Origin: Candidatus Woesearchaeota archaeon
GTDB taxonomy: Archaea; Nanobdellota; Nanobdellia; Woesearchaeales; DSVV01
Length of the DNA stretch: 16,293 bases
Assembly (NCBI GenBank): GCA_016215305.1
Contig: JACRKI010000028.1
Span: 1-16,293, forward strand
Reading direction: 5' to 3'
Positions 15,543 to 16,293 of the stretch are shown here, in pieces. The translations under genes were made by a program, and so were the position numbers. The notes beneath the pieces were generated by a model that worked only from the letters and a program-made list of their open reading frames with translations, did no database searches and was not told the origin of the DNA. Within the stretch, counting starts at the first letter, position 1. Every line of letters starts with the position of its first letter.

Positions 15543-15680
15543 ATGAAACAAGAAAAATCGTTGTATCAGGATAAAAAGTTCCAAAAACTCTTGCAAGAGA
15601 TCAAAGAGGCAAACAAAGATCCTAAGTTTAGGAAAGCAGTAAAAGAGTTTATACGCTTGAGTTTGGAGCCGATACATTAG
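15543..15680 (+). CDS. Small charged helical protein, 45 aa, probable leaderless start
   Basis: The ATG at 15543 is chosen over upstream ATGs (15483, 15510) because it lies 26 bases after the TATA element TTTAAATA, where an archaeal transcript would begin. It encodes a Lys/Glu-rich, mostly helical peptide (KKFQKLLQEIKEANKD, FRKAVKEFIRLSLE) with no membrane segment. Its final 32 bases overlap, tail to tail, the end of the PIN-domain gene on the other strand. Size, charge and position suit an antitoxin or antisense-linked partner of the PIN protein, but no antitoxin family is recognised. Confidence 0.5.
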   Translation: MKQEKSLYQDKKFQKLLQEIKEANKDPKFRKAVKEFIRLSLEPIH

Positions 15681-16185
15681 CAACCCTCCATACTTCTTGT
15701 TTAAAATTGTTATAGTTATAAAAAGAAGGAGTTCTGAATTGTTGATTTTCATTGATAATAGAATACGCAATCTTTGCTTTTTCAGAGAGCATTGTTCGCT
15801 TATCATCTGAAACAACAAGGTCTAACTTGTGTAAAGACGCGCAAGCGACAAGCAGAAAATCAGAAAGGAGTTCGTGAAGAGAAAAGCTTCCTCCCTGCCG
15901 TTTGTATTCTTCAAAATATTTGTGTGCCAGAAGCATAATAAACTCATTTATTTGAAGGGTATGATTATCTTTCCTTACAAAAGAATCGTAGGTCAAAAGG
16001 GCAGTATTCCTTTTACTTTTTTCTTCTATCTTTAGGCTTGTTGGAATTTCACGTAATTCTTTCCTAATTAAAGGAGTGCCATAGACAACAAAATCATGAG
16101 GGACAACTTTTGAGAAGACCTCTAAAAAGAGAGGATCTTCAATAAGTCTTCCATAAATATTTGTATCCATTAATACTCTCTTCAT
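15649..16185 (-). CDS. PIN-domain ribonuclease-like protein, 178 aa
   Basis: PIN domains cut RNA using a cluster of acidic residues and Mg2+/Mn2+. The expected acids are visible: D7 in LMDTNIYGRL, E43 in RKELREIP, D109 in HELLSDFLLVACA and D127/D128 in LVVSDD, followed by a C-terminal segment past the fold. The length exceeds a typical VapC (about 130 aa). The ATG at 16185 overlaps by ATGA the stop of an upstream ORF, suggesting translational coupling, as in VapBC operons; however, that upstream ORF resembles the N-terminus of the 731-aa surface protein, not a known antitoxin. The gene's 3' end overlaps the convergent 45-aa ORF. A stand-alone RNA-processing PIN protein is the alternative. Confidence 0.85.
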   Translation of the reverse strand: MKRVLMDTNIYGRLIEDPLFLEVFSKVVPHDFVVYGTPLIRKELREIPTSLKIEEKSKRNTALLTYDSFVRKDNHTLQINEFIMLLAHKYFEEYKRQGGSFSLHELLSDFLLVACASLHKLDLVVSDDKRTMLSEKAKIAYSIINENQQFRTPSFYNYNNFKQEVWRVANVSAPNSSV

Positions 16186-16292
16186 AACGCCATCCCCGCC
16201 AAATCATTCAAAAAACGCGCAAATTCTTTTTTGCGTAAAGTATACAGAATTTGCGCGTTTTTTGTTGCTGTCGCTACAATTAACAAAACAAT
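16182..16292 (-). pseudogene. 3' end of an ORF resembling the N-terminus of the 731-aa protein
   Basis: An open frame entering from the right edge encodes IVLLIVATA, then a stretch covering hairpin H2 (KNAQIL...EFARF), then NDLAGMAL and a TGA stop overlapping the PIN start. The 731-aa protein has ILLLIVATA, 20 different residues, then NDLAGMAA, encoded at 15206-15314. At DNA level, 22 bases (16188-16209) differ at one position and 27 bases (16267-16293) at four, mostly silent. The intervening segment is 57 bases here and 60 there, so the frame is kept. It is most likely a remnant or divergent paralogue whose N-terminal region was overwritten by the hairpin sequence. Confidence 0.55.
16210..16263. 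repeat. 18-bp perfect hairpin (copy H2), homologous to H1
   Basis: The arms 16210-16227 and 16246-16263 pair perfectly over 18 bp with an 18-base loop. Sequence and size (54 bases) match H1 (56 bases): both begin AAAAAA-Y-GCGCAAAT-Y-CT and end with the complement. At both Y positions H1 and H2 differ in both arms so that pairing is kept. It lies inside an open frame, not after a gene. Confidence 0.75.
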
Positions 16293-16293
16293 C

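Overview
The window looks like a piece of a DPANN-type archaeal genome (Woesearchaeota/Pacearchaeota-like). This is inferred from AT-rich TATA-like elements about 26 bases upstream of several starts, near-leaderless starts mixed with AGGTGA/GAGG-type ribosome sites, and the N-terminal signature KKAQVTIFIILG followed by an EQC...MQGGYV region. I remember the last two as typical of large extracellular proteins in these lineages. No rRNA, tRNA, CRISPR array or transposase was seen. Both ends of the window carry odd sequence: a fold-back inverted repeat at the left, and a partial repeat of an internal gene at the right. It may therefore be a whole short contig broken at repeats.

Layout from left to right; almost everything is on the minus strand, so transcription runs right to left. 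101-406: N-terminal quarter of folylpolyglutamate synthase (folC), cut off by a fold-back repeat. 412-2361: a 649-aa protein with two nucleotidyltransferase (MNT) domains, the first degenerate, then a HEPN-like domain and a second degenerate HEPN-like repeat. 2622-2891: a small plus-strand protein of unknown function. 2960-9082: a 2040-aa secreted protein with fibronectin-III/Ig-like modules and a Cys-rich core. 9083-9340: a repeat-rich intergenic promoter region. 9341-12198: a translationally coupled pair, a 685-aa pilin-like anchored exoprotein and a 267-aa polytopic membrane protein. 12203-13156: an AlbA_2/Schlafen-type ATP-binding protein lacking two internal blocks. 13220-15415: a 731-aa single-pass extracellular protein. 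15543-15680: a 45-aa plus-strand ORF with a leaderless-type start. 15649-16185: a PIN-domain protein. 16182-16292: the end of an ORF resembling the N-terminal region of the 731-aa protein.

The 731-, 267-, 685- and 2040-aa proteins are probably a cell-surface module: two anchored exoproteins, a membrane partner and a giant secreted beta-rich protein. The region also holds signs of toxin-antitoxin-like or RNA-targeting biology (MNT-HEPN fusion, PIN protein with a small convergent ORF) and a family of perfectly paired 18-19 bp hairpins whose arms covary between copies. The most notable items are the psi-MNT/MNT/HEPN/psi-HEPN architecture, the covarying hairpins, one of which lies inside an open reading frame, and the twice internally deleted AlbA_2-type gene.
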